From Saprospirales bacterium (GTDB lineage: Bacteria; Bacteroidota; Bacteroidia; Chitinophagales; Saprospiraceae), in NCBI GenBank assembly GCA_016703765.1, contig JADJBL010000002.1, positions 283,525 through 347,524 on the forward strand: 64,000 nucleotides of DNA, given 5' to 3'. Under the pieces are notes generated by a model. The model searched no databases. It was not told the origin of the DNA and worked only from the letters and a program-made list of their open reading frames with translations. The translations under genes were made by a program, and so were the position numbers. Each line of letters starts with the position of its first letter. Position 1 is the stretch's first letter. This document shows positions 29,860 to 40,388 of this stretch, one piece after another.

Positions 29860-32800
29860 ATGAACCGTTTACTACCGCTCATTTTTTTGGGAGCGGCTCT
29901 CTTTGTGAGCCTCAATAAAGCATACGCGCAGCCCACCGTATACATCGATCCGGACTTCATCCTGATCGATTCGCTCGAACAAACCTGCCTCCAGTTCAAG
30001 ACCCGCGACTTCACGGATATCCAGGAGATGCGCTTTACCGTGCGCTACAACCCGGCCGCCGTGACCCTGGTCAATATCCCGCCCGCAAGTCTCAACGCGA
30101 GTTTGACGGGCCTGGATATCGGCGATTTCTTCGTCGATCCGGTCGAGGGATACGTGATCTTCACCTGGAAAGTTCAGAACCTGCCCGGCTGTGTGGCCTT
30201 GGCGGAAACCCTCCCCGATGACGCGGTCCTGTTTGAACTTTGCTTCGAGGGGATAGAAGGCTATTCCGAAATCGTGATCACGGACGATCCGGAAGACATC
30301 TACGTCACCCGTCTCAATTCCTGCCCGCTGGATATCGGCCTGTTTATCGACAACGGCTTCATCGCGGTCGATAACCAGCCGCTCACCGTCAACGTGCCCT
30401 TCGTCAATGCCAATAACGGAGAGATCATTTGCATGGATTTTACGGTGGAAAATTTCACCGATATCGTCAGCTTTCAGTTTTCGGTCAACTGGTATAGCTC
30501 GGTGCTCAAGTATGTATCCTACGCCGGATTCCTGCCCGGGATGCAGCCCCCCAACGTGAATCAGCCCCTGGGCTTTGCCACTTTTTCCTGGCTAAACCCA
30601 GACCCGACCCAGGGCCTTTCCGTCGCCAACGGGGCCACCATATTTCAGCTCTGTTTTGAGGTGACCGGCTCCTGCGGCCAGACCTCCCCGGTATCCGTTA
30701 CCAGCGATCCTACGCCCATCGAGATCATCTTCGAAGGCGATGAAGGGATCGACGTCGGCGTACTGAACGGAGATGGGGCCGTGAGCGTCAATTGCTTCAA
30801 TCCCAACGGTTTGAGCATCAACCTCCCCGACGTCAGCATATGTCCCGGCGAATCTTTTTGCATGGATGTGACGGCCGACAATTTCGACGACCTGGTGGGA
30901 TTTCAATTCTCCCTTAACTGGAATCCGGATGTGATCCAGTTCACCAGCATTACGAACATCAACAGCAACCTCTTTACTTTCAATATGAGCGACTTCAATA
31001 CGGCGGGGTCCAATAACGGTTTCATCACCGTAGATTGGGACGACCCCTCCTGTTTTGGAGAAATCCTGCCCGACGATGCCGTCCTGTTTACCGTCTGCTT
31101 TTCCTCGGTAGGAGGGGGCGACGTCAATACCACGGTGGCGGTTACCGGTACTCCCCTGGCCATTGAGGTGCTCGACCAATGCCTTGGAAACAGTCAGCCG
31201 CCCAACACCTTCAACGGTTTTGTCGACGTCTGCGACCTGCCCGGCGTGGTGGTGATCGCGGGAGGCGCGACGGCCAACCCCGGCGAAAGCGTCTGCGTGA
31301 ACATCGACGTGCAGCAATTCGAAGACGTGGAGAGCCTCCAGTTTTCCCTCATCTGGGAAACCTCGGTGCTCGATTACACCGGCGTGAGCAATTTCGGTCT
31401 GACCGGTCTTTCTGCGTCCAACTTCGATATTTCCTTTATCGGCTTCGGCGCCATCTGCCTTTCCTGGACAGCCCCGGGCGCGGGAGAGACACTGCCGGAC
31501 GGGACGACCCTGTTCGAGATCTGTTTCAACGCCATCGGCGATCCCTTTGAATGCTCGACGTTGTCCTTCACCGAATTTCCCTGCCTCGTGGACGTGGTGA
31601 CCGGCGAATCGAATGGCACCAACGTGGGCATCGAGCCGGTGGACGGAGAGATCTGCATGCTCAACCCCTTCAACTTCGGCGTCACGCCCACCAGCATCGA
31701 CGGTTTCCAGAATACGATCCTCTGCGTCGATTTCGAGGTGACCAATTTTATCAGCCTCGAAGAAGTTAATTTCTCCATAAACTGGGATCCAGCCGTATTG
31801 CTCTATTCCACCGTCAATAACCAAAACCTGACCGGTTTTAACTCCACCAGCTACGACGACTCCAACGCCACTTTCGGCCTTCTGGGGATCAACTGGACGG
31901 AGCCCGTGGGCAACGGCCTGAGCCTTCCCAACGGTGCAAGCATGTTCGAGGTTTGTTTCATCGTGACCGGCGACCCGGGCGAATGCACGCCCATTTCCAT
32001 TACCGGCACGCCCCAGCCGATCATCGTCATCCCCGACAACTCGGGGGGAACCAATATCGGCCTGGTGACCACCCCCGGCGAAGTCTGCTCCAGCCTCTTC
32101 CTCTCGATGGGCTCGGTCGTAGTCACCGGCGTGGATTGCGTCGGCGACAACTCCGGCGCCATCGACATCACGGTGACGGGCGGTAGCGGGGTTTATAACT
32201 ACAGCTGGTCGGGACCCGGCATCGTGCCGCCCAACAATACCAGCGAGGACCTGGCCAACCTGATCAACGGCAATTTCATTGTCACGGTGCAGGATCAGAT
32301 TTACTTAAACCTCACCTTTAAAGATACCATCACCGTCGGGTTTTCCGCCAACGCGCCCGTAGCAGCGGCGGGCGCCGATACCACCCTGCCTTGCGGGGAA
32401 GTGGCAATGGACCTCGACGGCTCGGGCTCTTCCCAAGGGCCGCAATACAGCTATCTGTGGACGGCCATCTCCGGCGGCTTCGTGGCCCCCGGCACGGAAA
32501 TCACGCTCACGCCCACCATCGTGGGCTCGGGCTTGTACGAGCTCGCCGTGACCGATATCACCACCAGTTGCAAGATTACAGACACCCTTTTTGTGGAAGC
32601 AGCCACCTCCCCGGGCGTGGACATCGCCTCGAGCGGGGATATCAACTGCCTGACAGATACGATCCAGTTGAGCGGACTGGGTTCCTCTTTTGGACCTGAA
32701 TTTACGTATGCCTGGACCACCGTCGGCGGCGCCTTCGTGCCCGGCAATGAAGACTCTCTGATGACCGAGGCTATTGCTGGCGGTTGGTACTTCTTTACCG

Positions 32801-35432
32801 TCACGAATACGACCAGCGGTTGCAGCACGATAGACAGCGTGGAGGTACTGGTGGATACGATTCAGCCCATTGCAAACGCGGGCATGGATCAATTGATCAC
32901 CTGCTCCGTAAACGTAGCCAACCTCGACGGCACGGGCTCTTCCAGCGGTGCGAATATCGCCTACCAGTGGTACGACCCACAGGGCGATCCCCTTTCCACC
33001 AACCCCTCGATCCCCGCATCGGAGCCCGGCACCTATGTTTTCGACGTGACCAATACGGTTAACTTCTGCCAGGCCAGCGACTCGGTCGTAGTAACGGCTG
33101 ATACCCAGTTGCCCACCGCCATGGCGAGCGCCAGCGGGAAGATCAATTGCACCAATGCAGTCATTACCCTGCAGGGTACCGGCTCTTCGACCGGGGCCCC
33201 GGGTGAGTACACGTATTTGTGGACTGGACCTGGCGTGGTTTCGGGAATGAACCAGCTCAATGCGCAGGCCAATTTACCCGGCCCCTACGCGCTGTCCGTG
33301 ATCGACAACGGCAATACCTGCCAATCCTTTCGGTCGTCCTGGTGCAGTTGGATACGCTTCCGCCCTTTGCGGAGGCCGGGCCCATCAGTACCATCACCTG
33401 TACGGTAAACCAGGCTACTCTCAATGGCACGGGTTCCTCGAACAACCCTGTAGGGCAATACACCTACCTTTGGACCGGACCGGGCGTTCAGGCGGGCACG
33501 GAGACCAGTTTGATGGCCACGGCCACAACTTCCGGCTTGTACACCCTTACCGTGACGAATACGCTGAACGGATGTACCAAATCCGACACCGTTTCCGTCC
33601 TCAACAATAGCAATAACCCGGTTGCGGATATTGCATCGCCTGCAGGCACCCTGAACTGCCTCAACCAATTCGTCACCCTGAATGCAACGGGTTCTTCCCA
33701 GGGAGCGCAATTCCAATACACCTGGAGCGGCCCCTTCTGCATTAACACCAGCGTGCCCCTGATGCCGGTCGTCGGCTGCTCCGGCACCTTCACCCTGACG
33801 GTGACGAATACCCAGAACGGCTGCGTGGATATGCAATCCATATTCGTACCCGAAGACACCAACGACCCCATTGCAGAGGCTTTCAACTCCTCCTTTGATT
33901 GCAACGATACCGAAATACAGCTCGACGGGACGGCCTCCTCTCAGGGGGCGGTCTTTACTTATGAATGGACCGTCATTCAGGGCCCAGGCGCCATCACCTC
34001 TGGAGTGAGCACCCTTAACCCGACGGTAAACGGCCCCGGCGCCTTTGGTCTGGAAGTGACCAACACCCAAAATGGGTGCATCGCCACCGATATTGCACAG
34101 GTTGTAGCCGATACGATCCCTCCCGGTGTGAACGCCGGCCCCGACAGCGAGATCAGTTGCATCGATCTCACTACGGTTCTTTTCGGTTCCTCCGACCCGA
34201 ATGTGACCTACCAGTGGCTGTTTAACGGTACGCCCATCCCGGGCGCCACTTCCGCCAACTATACCGCCGATGAGGCTGGTACCTACACCCTCGAAGCCAC
34301 CAGCACCCTCAACGGATGCACCGGCAGCGACGATGCAGAGGTAGCCCCGAACAATACCCCGCCACTGACCGACGCCGGTCTCGACCAGGACCTGGGTTGT
34401 GAAGATGAAACGGTAGTGCTCGACGGCTCCGGCTCCGACTCAGGGCTCACCATTACCTACGCCTGGACGGTACTCAGCGGTCTTCTCGACCCCGGCACCG
34501 TGGCCGATCCGATTGCCGTGGCTCAGGAAGCCGGGACATACGTGTTGACCGTAACCAACCAAACCACCGGCTGCTCGGGTTCCGACACCGTGGTGGTAAA
34601 CGCCATCATCGGTCTGCCGCTCGCAGATGCCAGCTTCGGAGGCGATCCCTGCGAAGTCGACGCCTTCCTGCTGGGCAATTTGCCCGAAGGAACGACGGGG
34701 ATCTGGACGGTAAACACCACTGCCGATATCGAGGACCCCACCAATCCCAGCACCAATATTTTCGACCTGGCGCCGGGCATAAACATCATAACCTGGACCC
34801 TGTCCTCGCCCAACTGCCCGAATTACAGCACCTACACCGATACCATCACGGTGGCCGGATTGCCCATTGCCAACAACGACATCGGCGAGATCACCGGCGA
34901 CGTGGAGTCGGTGGAGATCGACCTTTTGGCCAACGACCTGCTGCTGGGGATCGACTATACTTTGAACATCGTGCCTTTCCCGGGCCCCGGGACGGTCGAA
35001 CCGCAAAACCCGCTCGACGGCGTGGTGACTTATTTCGCCTCGGCCCTCTTTGCCGGTAACGTGGAGTTCCAGTACGCGCTCTGCAACATTAACTGTCCCG
35101 ACCTCTGCGATACGGCTTTTGTCCGCATCACTATCGACAAGGAGATCGACCTCGACCAAACCGTACCGAACGGGATCACCCCCAACGGCGACGGCACGAA
35201 CGAGACGCTCATCTTCGATATCCTGCTGGCAGATCCGACCCGATACCCCAACAACAGCCTCATCATTTTCAACCGCTGGGGGGATGTGGTCTTCCAGGCT
35301 GCGCCTTATAACAACGACTGGGATGGTTCGAGCTCCAACGGCCCGCTTCCGGCGGGGACCTACTATTTCATCCTGCGTCTGGATATCGACGACTCGGATA
35401 TTGTGCGAGGAGATATAACGATTGTCAGATAA
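29860..35432 (+). CDS. Giant multi-cohesin, PKD-repeat surface protein (one frameshift)
   Basis: Secreted protein of about 1,860 residues. A signal peptide is followed by five tandem cohesin-like domains (29935-30370, 30400-30790, 30820-31220, 31250-31660, 31690-32090), each opening with a strand such as CMDFTVENFTDIVSFQFSVN and closing with LPDDAVLFELCF. Then come one SprB-type repeat (32110-32330), nine PKD/Ig-like units with C.....LDGTGSS (32340-34840) and a gliding-motility C-terminal domain (ITPNGDGTNETLIFD ... FNRWGDVVFQ, ending DITIVR). The frame shifts by -1 near 33330, where ...NTCQS joins SVVLVQLDT with one base missing. An upstream in-frame ATG at 29830 is less likely because 29860 begins the signal peptide. 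It follows the PorP/SprF gene. Confidence 0.88.
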
Positions 35433-35447
35433 ACTTACTATCTTCGT

Positions 35448-35488
35448 CAAGAACGGCCCCGGGGACACTTCGGGGCCGTTCTTGTTTT
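35448..35488 (+). terminator. Intrinsic terminator after the multi-cohesin gene
   Basis: A 14-bp perfect stem (35448-35461 with 35471-35484, core AAGAACGGCCCCG) is followed by TTTT. It starts 16 bases after the stop codon. Confidence 0.85.
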
Positions 35489-35585
35489 ATGGAAATCCGG
35501 GGTCCTTTTTCTCCATACAGGTATCCCCTACAATTTATTCCGATGTAATAACGTACCTTAACATTTGAAAACACACCTCTATTCC

Positions 35586-38500
35586 ATGAAAAACTGGAAC
35601 TCATTATTGCTGGCTTGCTTCCTACTGTTTACATCCTCGATCTCTTTTTCCCAGGCAACTATCGAATTGACCGTCACCGGCGGTACGGCCACCACGACCT
35701 GCACAGACCTGTTCAGTTCTCCCGACCCTCTGTGGAGCGTCGAGGTAGAGAACGGCGGCTGGGTGAATTACCCTCAGCAAGGGTTTTGCTATACCGCCTT
35801 GCCCAATGTTCAGTTCAGCCAAACCTACACCTGCCTTACCAATGCGCCGGCGACGATCAACGTCTGTTTCCGGGCGTTTGAAAACGACGGGACGGGCATT
35901 TGCACGATCACTGCGGCTTGTGAAGAAACCATTTGTCAGAATTTTGCCGTCCCGACCACCCCGGGCAGCCTGAGTTACACCCTGGCTTTGCCGAATGGCC
36001 AAAGCTCGGGAGGCAATGTCCAGTTTACCATTTCGGCCAGCGGCACCGGCGCCATGGACAACGAGGCGATCTGCGGAGCAGTCGACGCCGGGGTTCTGGA
36101 TATCGGCGACAGCTGGGGCGACGCCAGCGCCAGCACCTGGTTCAACTTCTGCGCCAGCGCGGCGGGCGACCCGAGCCCGGCCGACCAAGGCGCTTCCTGG
36201 TACAACAATGTCGGGTTGTGGTTCACCTTCACTACCGGCCCGACTCCCACACCCTACGTCCGGATCTTAGCCAACTCCGACCCCGAAAACCTCGGCGACC
36301 CCTTAAACCTCCAGGTGGCAATCTGGACCACCAGCGATGGAACCTGTACCGGCGCCTTTACCCTCGTCGATGAAAGCTTCATCAACGGAAACTGGAACGA
36401 AACCCTGCAGGTCAACTGCTTGCAGCCCAATACGACTTATTTCGTGCTGGTAGACGGCACGGCTGACACCCAACCCGAATTGTGGGGCTATTTCGGGCTG
36501 AGCATCGAAGTCCTGGACGTACTCAACGCGGGCGATATCCGCTGCACGGCTACCCCCATGGGGCCGATTCCGGATGGGGGCTCGGTGGCCACGGGCCTTT
36601 ATACCAATATCTGCGCCACATCCGCAGGCGACCCCAACCCCAGCACCTTTTTCGGCGACAAGCCGGTGTGGTTTACCTTCCAACCCCCGGCTTCGGGCCA
36701 CGTGCTGATCCACGCGACGAGCAACCCGCTCGATGCCATCAATATCCAAATGGCGCTGTACCGCTCTTCCAACAATGCCTGCAACGGCGTGTTTACGGAA
36801 ATCGATATCTCTTACACCAGCGGCAACCTCGACGAATCTATCGAAATATCCTGCCTCGATCCGACCCGCACCTACTGGGTGCTCATCGACGGAGCAACGA
36901 ATAACAGGGACGGCATTTTCAGCATGACGATCAGCGATGAAGGGGACGATACCCCTGTGACCAATCAGGCCTTCCTATTTTGTGCGGGAGGTTCCATCTC
37001 AGTCGGCCCCAATCTGTACACGACCAGCGGCTTATATGTCGATACACTCTTACTGCCCGGCGGTTGCGACAGCGTGGTGATCACCGACCTGACCGTGCTG
37101 AGTACTCTGATTCCCTCCATTACCAATGTCGTTTGGGCTGGAGGGCTGGGCAATAACGACGCTTCGGCTTTGGCAGGCGCCACGGGCAGCCTGGCCCCGT
37201 ATTCGTACCTGTGGTCCAATGGTCAGACCAGCGCCCAGGGGACCGGCCTGGTCGGCGGCAGCACTGCCTGCGTGACCATTACGGACGATAACGGCTGCGT
37301 GGCCGATACGTGTTTTTCCGTGCCTTATTACACCTTTATTTCGCCGACCGTAGCTGGAGATTCCCTGGATTGCGCAGGCGATACGGACGGAACCATCATC
37401 TTTTCGGCAGTCGGCGGATTGCCGCCCTATTCCTACACCTGGAATAATACAAATAATACCCTTTCGGGAAACGGGGCCATAGCGAGCGCGGGCCAGCAGG
37501 TTACGCTCAACAACCTGCCCGCGGGGACCTATGTGCTCAGCATTGAAGACGGATTGCTCGACACGACCGTAAACGTCGTGATCTGGGAACCACTGCCCCT
37601 TTCGGCTCAAGTGATCCTGCAGACCAATGCCTCCTGTTTCAGCGAGTGCGACGCCCAGCTGGAAATTCAGGCAACGGGCGGAACTTCACCTTACCTATAC
37701 TCCTGGAGCAACTCCGCCTCCGGTCCCAAACTGTCCGACATCTGTGCCGGCATGTACACCGTGACGGTCGAAGACGCCAAGGGCTGCACCTTCGTGCAAA
37801 CCTATACCCTCACTCAACCCGTCGAATTCATCGCCAGCATTCAGGTGCTTCAAAACGTATCCTGCTTCCAGGGCGCCGACGGCATGCTCACCGTAACCGC
37901 CATCGGCGGTACCCCGGCGAGCTACCAATGGAGCAACCTGGGTCAGACTGCGACCATTAGCGGGCTGAACGCCGGCTCCTACACCGTAACGGTTACCAAC
38001 CAGGACGGCTGCCAGGATATCGCCACGGCAACCGTTACCCAACCGGCCGCTCCGGTGGGGGTTTCCGTACAGCTCCTGCAGGAGATCTCCTGCTTCGGAT
38101 CTGGCGACGGGATACTCCAGGCGGTGGCCAGCGGGCCCGGAAATTCGTTTAACTACTCCTGGTCGAACGGCGCAAGCGGCTCCACGGCGCAAGATCTGGG
38201 ACCGGGTTCCTATACGGTTACCGTGAGCAACGAGCTGGGTTGCAGCGCCGAGACACAGGCCAGCCTCACCCAACCTACCGAAATCGTGGCAGATATCCTC
38301 GTAGAAGACATCACCTGCGAAACCATCCCAATCGGGGGCTCCATTGCGGTCGAAAGCGTAAATGGGGGAGAGGGGCCTTACCTCTATTCGCTGGACGGAC
38401 TCGTCTTTTTGCCGGATACGGCCTTTTTGGGCCTGTCCTCCGGGGCCTTTACCGTATATATTTCCGATGCGACGGGTTGTGAAAAGAGCTACCCCGTGAC

Positions 38501-39062
38501 CGTCCTGCCGCCGCCCGTGCTGCTCCTGGACCTCGGCGATGACCAGACGATCACCCTGGGTGAGCCAGTTGAGTTGACCGCCATGGTCAACAGCAGCGAT
38601 GCCGTGTTTAACTGGATCAGCGATATAGGATCAGTCGATTGTCTGGATGCTTCCTGCGAGGATGTTTCCTTGCTTCCGGTGGAAAGCGGTCTGGTGTACG
38701 TCGACGCCCTGGATACCCTGACCAAATGCAGGGCGAGCGATTCGCTTTACATCCAGGTTCTGAAAGAACGCAAACTCTATATCCCCAACGCCTTTACCCC
38801 GAATTTCGACGGGGTGAACGACTATTTTATTCCTTACGGGGAAAAGGGAGTAGAGCAGATCTCCTTATTGCGGATCTTCGACCGCAACGGCGCCCTGGTA
38901 TTTGAAGCCATCGACCTTCAACCCGGCGACGAACCCAACGGTTGGGACGGCACTTTCGGAAACAGACTCGCCGCAGGCGGCGTATACGCCTACCTTGCCG
39001 AAGTGCGCTTTATCGACGATGTGGTGCTGATATATAAGGGGGATGTGGCCTTGGTACGTTGA
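35586..39062 (+). CDS. Giant SprB-repeat adhesin with two pre-peptidase-like domains
   Basis: Intact secreted protein of 1,158 residues. Signal peptide 1-22. Two related beta-sandwich modules follow, each with a WFTF.....P core and ending in TYFVLVDG or TYWVLIDG (bases 36100-36520 and 36530-36950), reminiscent of bacterial pre-peptidase C-terminal domains. Then come five or six SprB repeats (37120-38480, for example NVSCFQGADGMLTV) and the gliding-motility C-terminal domain (IPNAFTPNFDGVNDYFIPYG ... FDRNGALVFE, ending in ALVR). The start at 35586 is preferred over an in-frame TTG 21 bases upstream because the signal peptide begins there. Probable T9SS cargo, third member of the porP/sprF-led cluster. 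Confidence 0.9.
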   Translation: MKNWNSLLLACFLLFTSSISFSQATIELTVTGGTATTTCTDLFSSPDPLWSVEVENGGWVNYPQQGFCYTALPNVQFSQTYTCLTNAPATINVCFRAFENDGTGICTITAACEETICQNFAVPTTPGSLSYTLALPNGQSSGGNVQFTISASGTGAMDNEAICGAVDAGVLDIGDSWGDASASTWFNFCASAAGDPSPADQGASWYNNVGLWFTFTTGPTPTPYVRILANSDPENLGDPLNLQVAIWTTSDGTCTGAFTLVDESFINGNWNETLQVNCLQPNTTYFVLVDGTADTQPELWGYFGLSIEVLDVLNAGDIRCTATPMGPIPDGGSVATGLYTNICATSAGDPNPSTFFGDKPVWFTFQPPASGHVLIHATSNPLDAINIQMALYRSSNNACNGVFTEIDISYTSGNLDESIEISCLDPTRTYWVLIDGATNNRDGIFSMTISDEGDDTPVTNQAFLFCAGGSISVGPNLYTTSGLYVDTLLLPGGCDSVVITDLTVLSTLIPSITNVVWAGGLGNNDASALAGATGSLAPYSYLWSNGQTSAQGTGLVGGSTACVTITDDNGCVADTCFSVPYYTFISPTVAGDSLDCAGDTDGTIIFSAVGGLPPYSYTWNNTNNTLSGNGAIASAGQQVTLNNLPAGTYVLSIEDGLLDTTVNVVIWEPLPLSAQVILQTNASCFSECDAQLEIQATGGTSPYLYSWSNSASGPKLSDICAGMYTVTVEDAKGCTFVQTYTLTQPVEFIASIQVLQNVSCFQGADGMLTVTAIGGTPASYQWSNLGQTATISGLNAGSYTVTVTNQDGCQDIATATVTQPAAPVGVSVQLLQEISCFGSGDGILQAVASGPGNSFNYSWSNGASGSTAQDLGPGSYTVTVSNELGCSAETQASLTQPTEIVADILVEDITCETIPIGGSIAVESVNGGEGPYLYSLDGLVFLPDTAFLGLSSGAFTVYISDATGCEKSYPVTVLPPPVLLLDLGDDQTITLGEPVELTAMVNSSDAVFNWISDIGSVDCLDASCEDVSLLPVESGLVYVDALDTLTKCRASDSLYIQVLKERKLYIPNAFTPNFDGVNDYFIPYGEKGVEQISLLRIFDRNGALVFEAIDLQPGDEPNGWDGTFGNRLAAGGVYAYLAEVRFIDDVVLIYKGDVALVR

Positions 39063-39070
39063 TGGTCTTA

Positions 39071-39148
39071 GGTTTAGAAAGTTTAGGGAGGTTTAGGAGG
39101 TTTAGTTAGTTTGGACTAAACCTCCTAAACCTTTCTAAACCCTCTAAA
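39071..39148. repeat. Nine-base TTTAG repeats folding into a bidirectional hairpin
   Basis: Units such as TTTAGGAGG repeat on the left and their complement on the right. The core arms 39089-39106 and 39115-39132 (18 bp) pair perfectly across an 8-base loop. The adhesin and fadA genes converge here, so it probably acts as a shared terminator. A similar array lies at 42839-42905. Confidence 0.7.
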
Positions 39149-39171
39149 CATCTTTGCAGGATCTCGTCATC

Positions 39172-40344
39172 CTAGTTTATCCTCTCAAAAATCCCGGCAA
39201 TCCCCTGTCCTCCGCCGACGCAAGCGGTGACCATACCGTATTTTTGACCTCTGCGCCTCATTTCGTTGAGCAACTGGGTGCTGAGTTTGGCGCCGGTACA
39301 TCCCAGTGGGTGCCCCAGTGCGATGGCGCCTCCGTTTACATTGACGATTTCGGGGTCGAGGCCCGCCTCCTTGATGACGGCCAGAGCTTGGGTCGCAAAA
39401 GCCTCGTTCAGTTCGATGAGTTGGATGTCGGAGAGTTTCAAGCCGGCTTGTTTGAGGGCCTTCGGAATGGCGGCGCAGGGGCCGATGCCCATGTAAAGCG
39501 GGTCGACGCCGGCCACGGAGCAGGAGACCAGGCGCGCGATGGGTTGGAGGTGGAGCTGCACGACCATTTCTTCGCTCATCACGAGGGTAAAGGCCGCCCC
39601 GTCCGAGGTTTGAGATGAACTGCCCGCCGTGACGATGCCGTTGCTGGCAAATGCGGGCCGCAGTTGAGAAAGGCCCTCCAGGGTAGTTTCCCGTCTGACG
39701 CCTTCATCGGTATCCACGACATAAGAGCGTTCTACTTTTTTCCCTTTTTCCACAAAAACTTCCGGCACTGTAATGGGCACGATCTCGTCGCGGAACAGCC
39801 CGGCGTCGATGGCTTTTCCGGCCAATTGATGGGAGCGCAGCGAAAAGCGATCGGAGTCCTCGCGGCTGATCCCGTATTTTTGCGCCACCGCCTCGGCCGT
39901 GATGCCCATGCTGGCGATGTAGTTGGGCGTGCTGTTGGCTACGTTGTAATTGGGCGCCAGCTTGTATCCCGTCATGGGGATCATGCTCATGTTTTCAGTA
40001 CCCCCCGCGATGTAAACCTGTCCCATGCCGGCCCGGACCTTTGCGACAGCTATAGAAATGGCTTCGAGGCCCGAGGCGCAGTAGCGGTTTATGGTCATGC
40101 CCGGGGCTTCCTTGCCCAGCGCGCGCAGGGAGATCATGCGACCGATTTGCAGGCCCTGCTCCCCTTCGGGGTTGGCGCAGCCGACGATCACATCGTCTAC
40201 CAGGAGCGGGTCCAGTTCGGGAGTTTGTTGCATGAGGTATTTTATGACATCGACGGCCAGGTCGTCGGAGCGATACTGCCGGAATCCGCCTTTTTTAGCT
40301 TTTCCCACTGCGCTGCGATAGGCTTTTACGATATATGCTTCCAT
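39172..40344 (-). CDS. fadA: Acetyl-CoA C-acyltransferase (3-ketoacyl-CoA thiolase)
   Basis: Last step of fatty-acid beta-oxidation: thiolytic cleavage of 3-ketoacyl-CoA to acetyl-CoA and a shortened acyl-CoA. A 390-residue thiolase with the nucleophile C89 in NRYCASGLEAIS, H345 in GGAIALGHPLGCTGAK and the second catalytic cysteine C375 in VTACVGGGQG. It lies 44 bases downstream of the fadB-like gene on the same strand and is probably co-transcribed, so the two would supply the hydration, dehydrogenation and thiolysis steps. Confidence 0.95.
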   Translation of the reverse strand: MEAYIVKAYRSAVGKAKKGGFRQYRSDDLAVDVIKYLMQQTPELDPLLVDDVIVGCANPEGEQGLQIGRMISLRALGKEAPGMTINRYCASGLEAISIAVAKVRAGMGQVYIAGGTENMSMIPMTGYKLAPNYNVANSTPNYIASMGITAEAVAQKYGISREDSDRFSLRSHQLAGKAIDAGLFRDEIVPITVPEVFVEKGKKVERSYVVDTDEGVRRETTLEGLSQLRPAFASNGIVTAGSSSQTSDGAAFTLVMSEEMVVQLHLQPIARLVSCSVAGVDPLYMGIGPCAAIPKALKQAGLKLSDIQLIELNEAFATQALAVIKEAGLDPEIVNVNGGAIALGHPLGCTGAKLSTQLLNEMRRRGQKYGMVTACVGGGQGIAGIFERIN

Positions 40345-40388
40345 GAAAAAATTCAGTTTTTAAGTTTTTAAGGGAATAAGTTTTTAGG

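Noticed and set aside
8970..33340. Programmed ribosomal frameshifting in the giant adhesins
   Set aside because: The break sites share no slippery sequence or common position, and similar breaks hit unrelated genes, several at homopolymers. Sequence error explains all of them.
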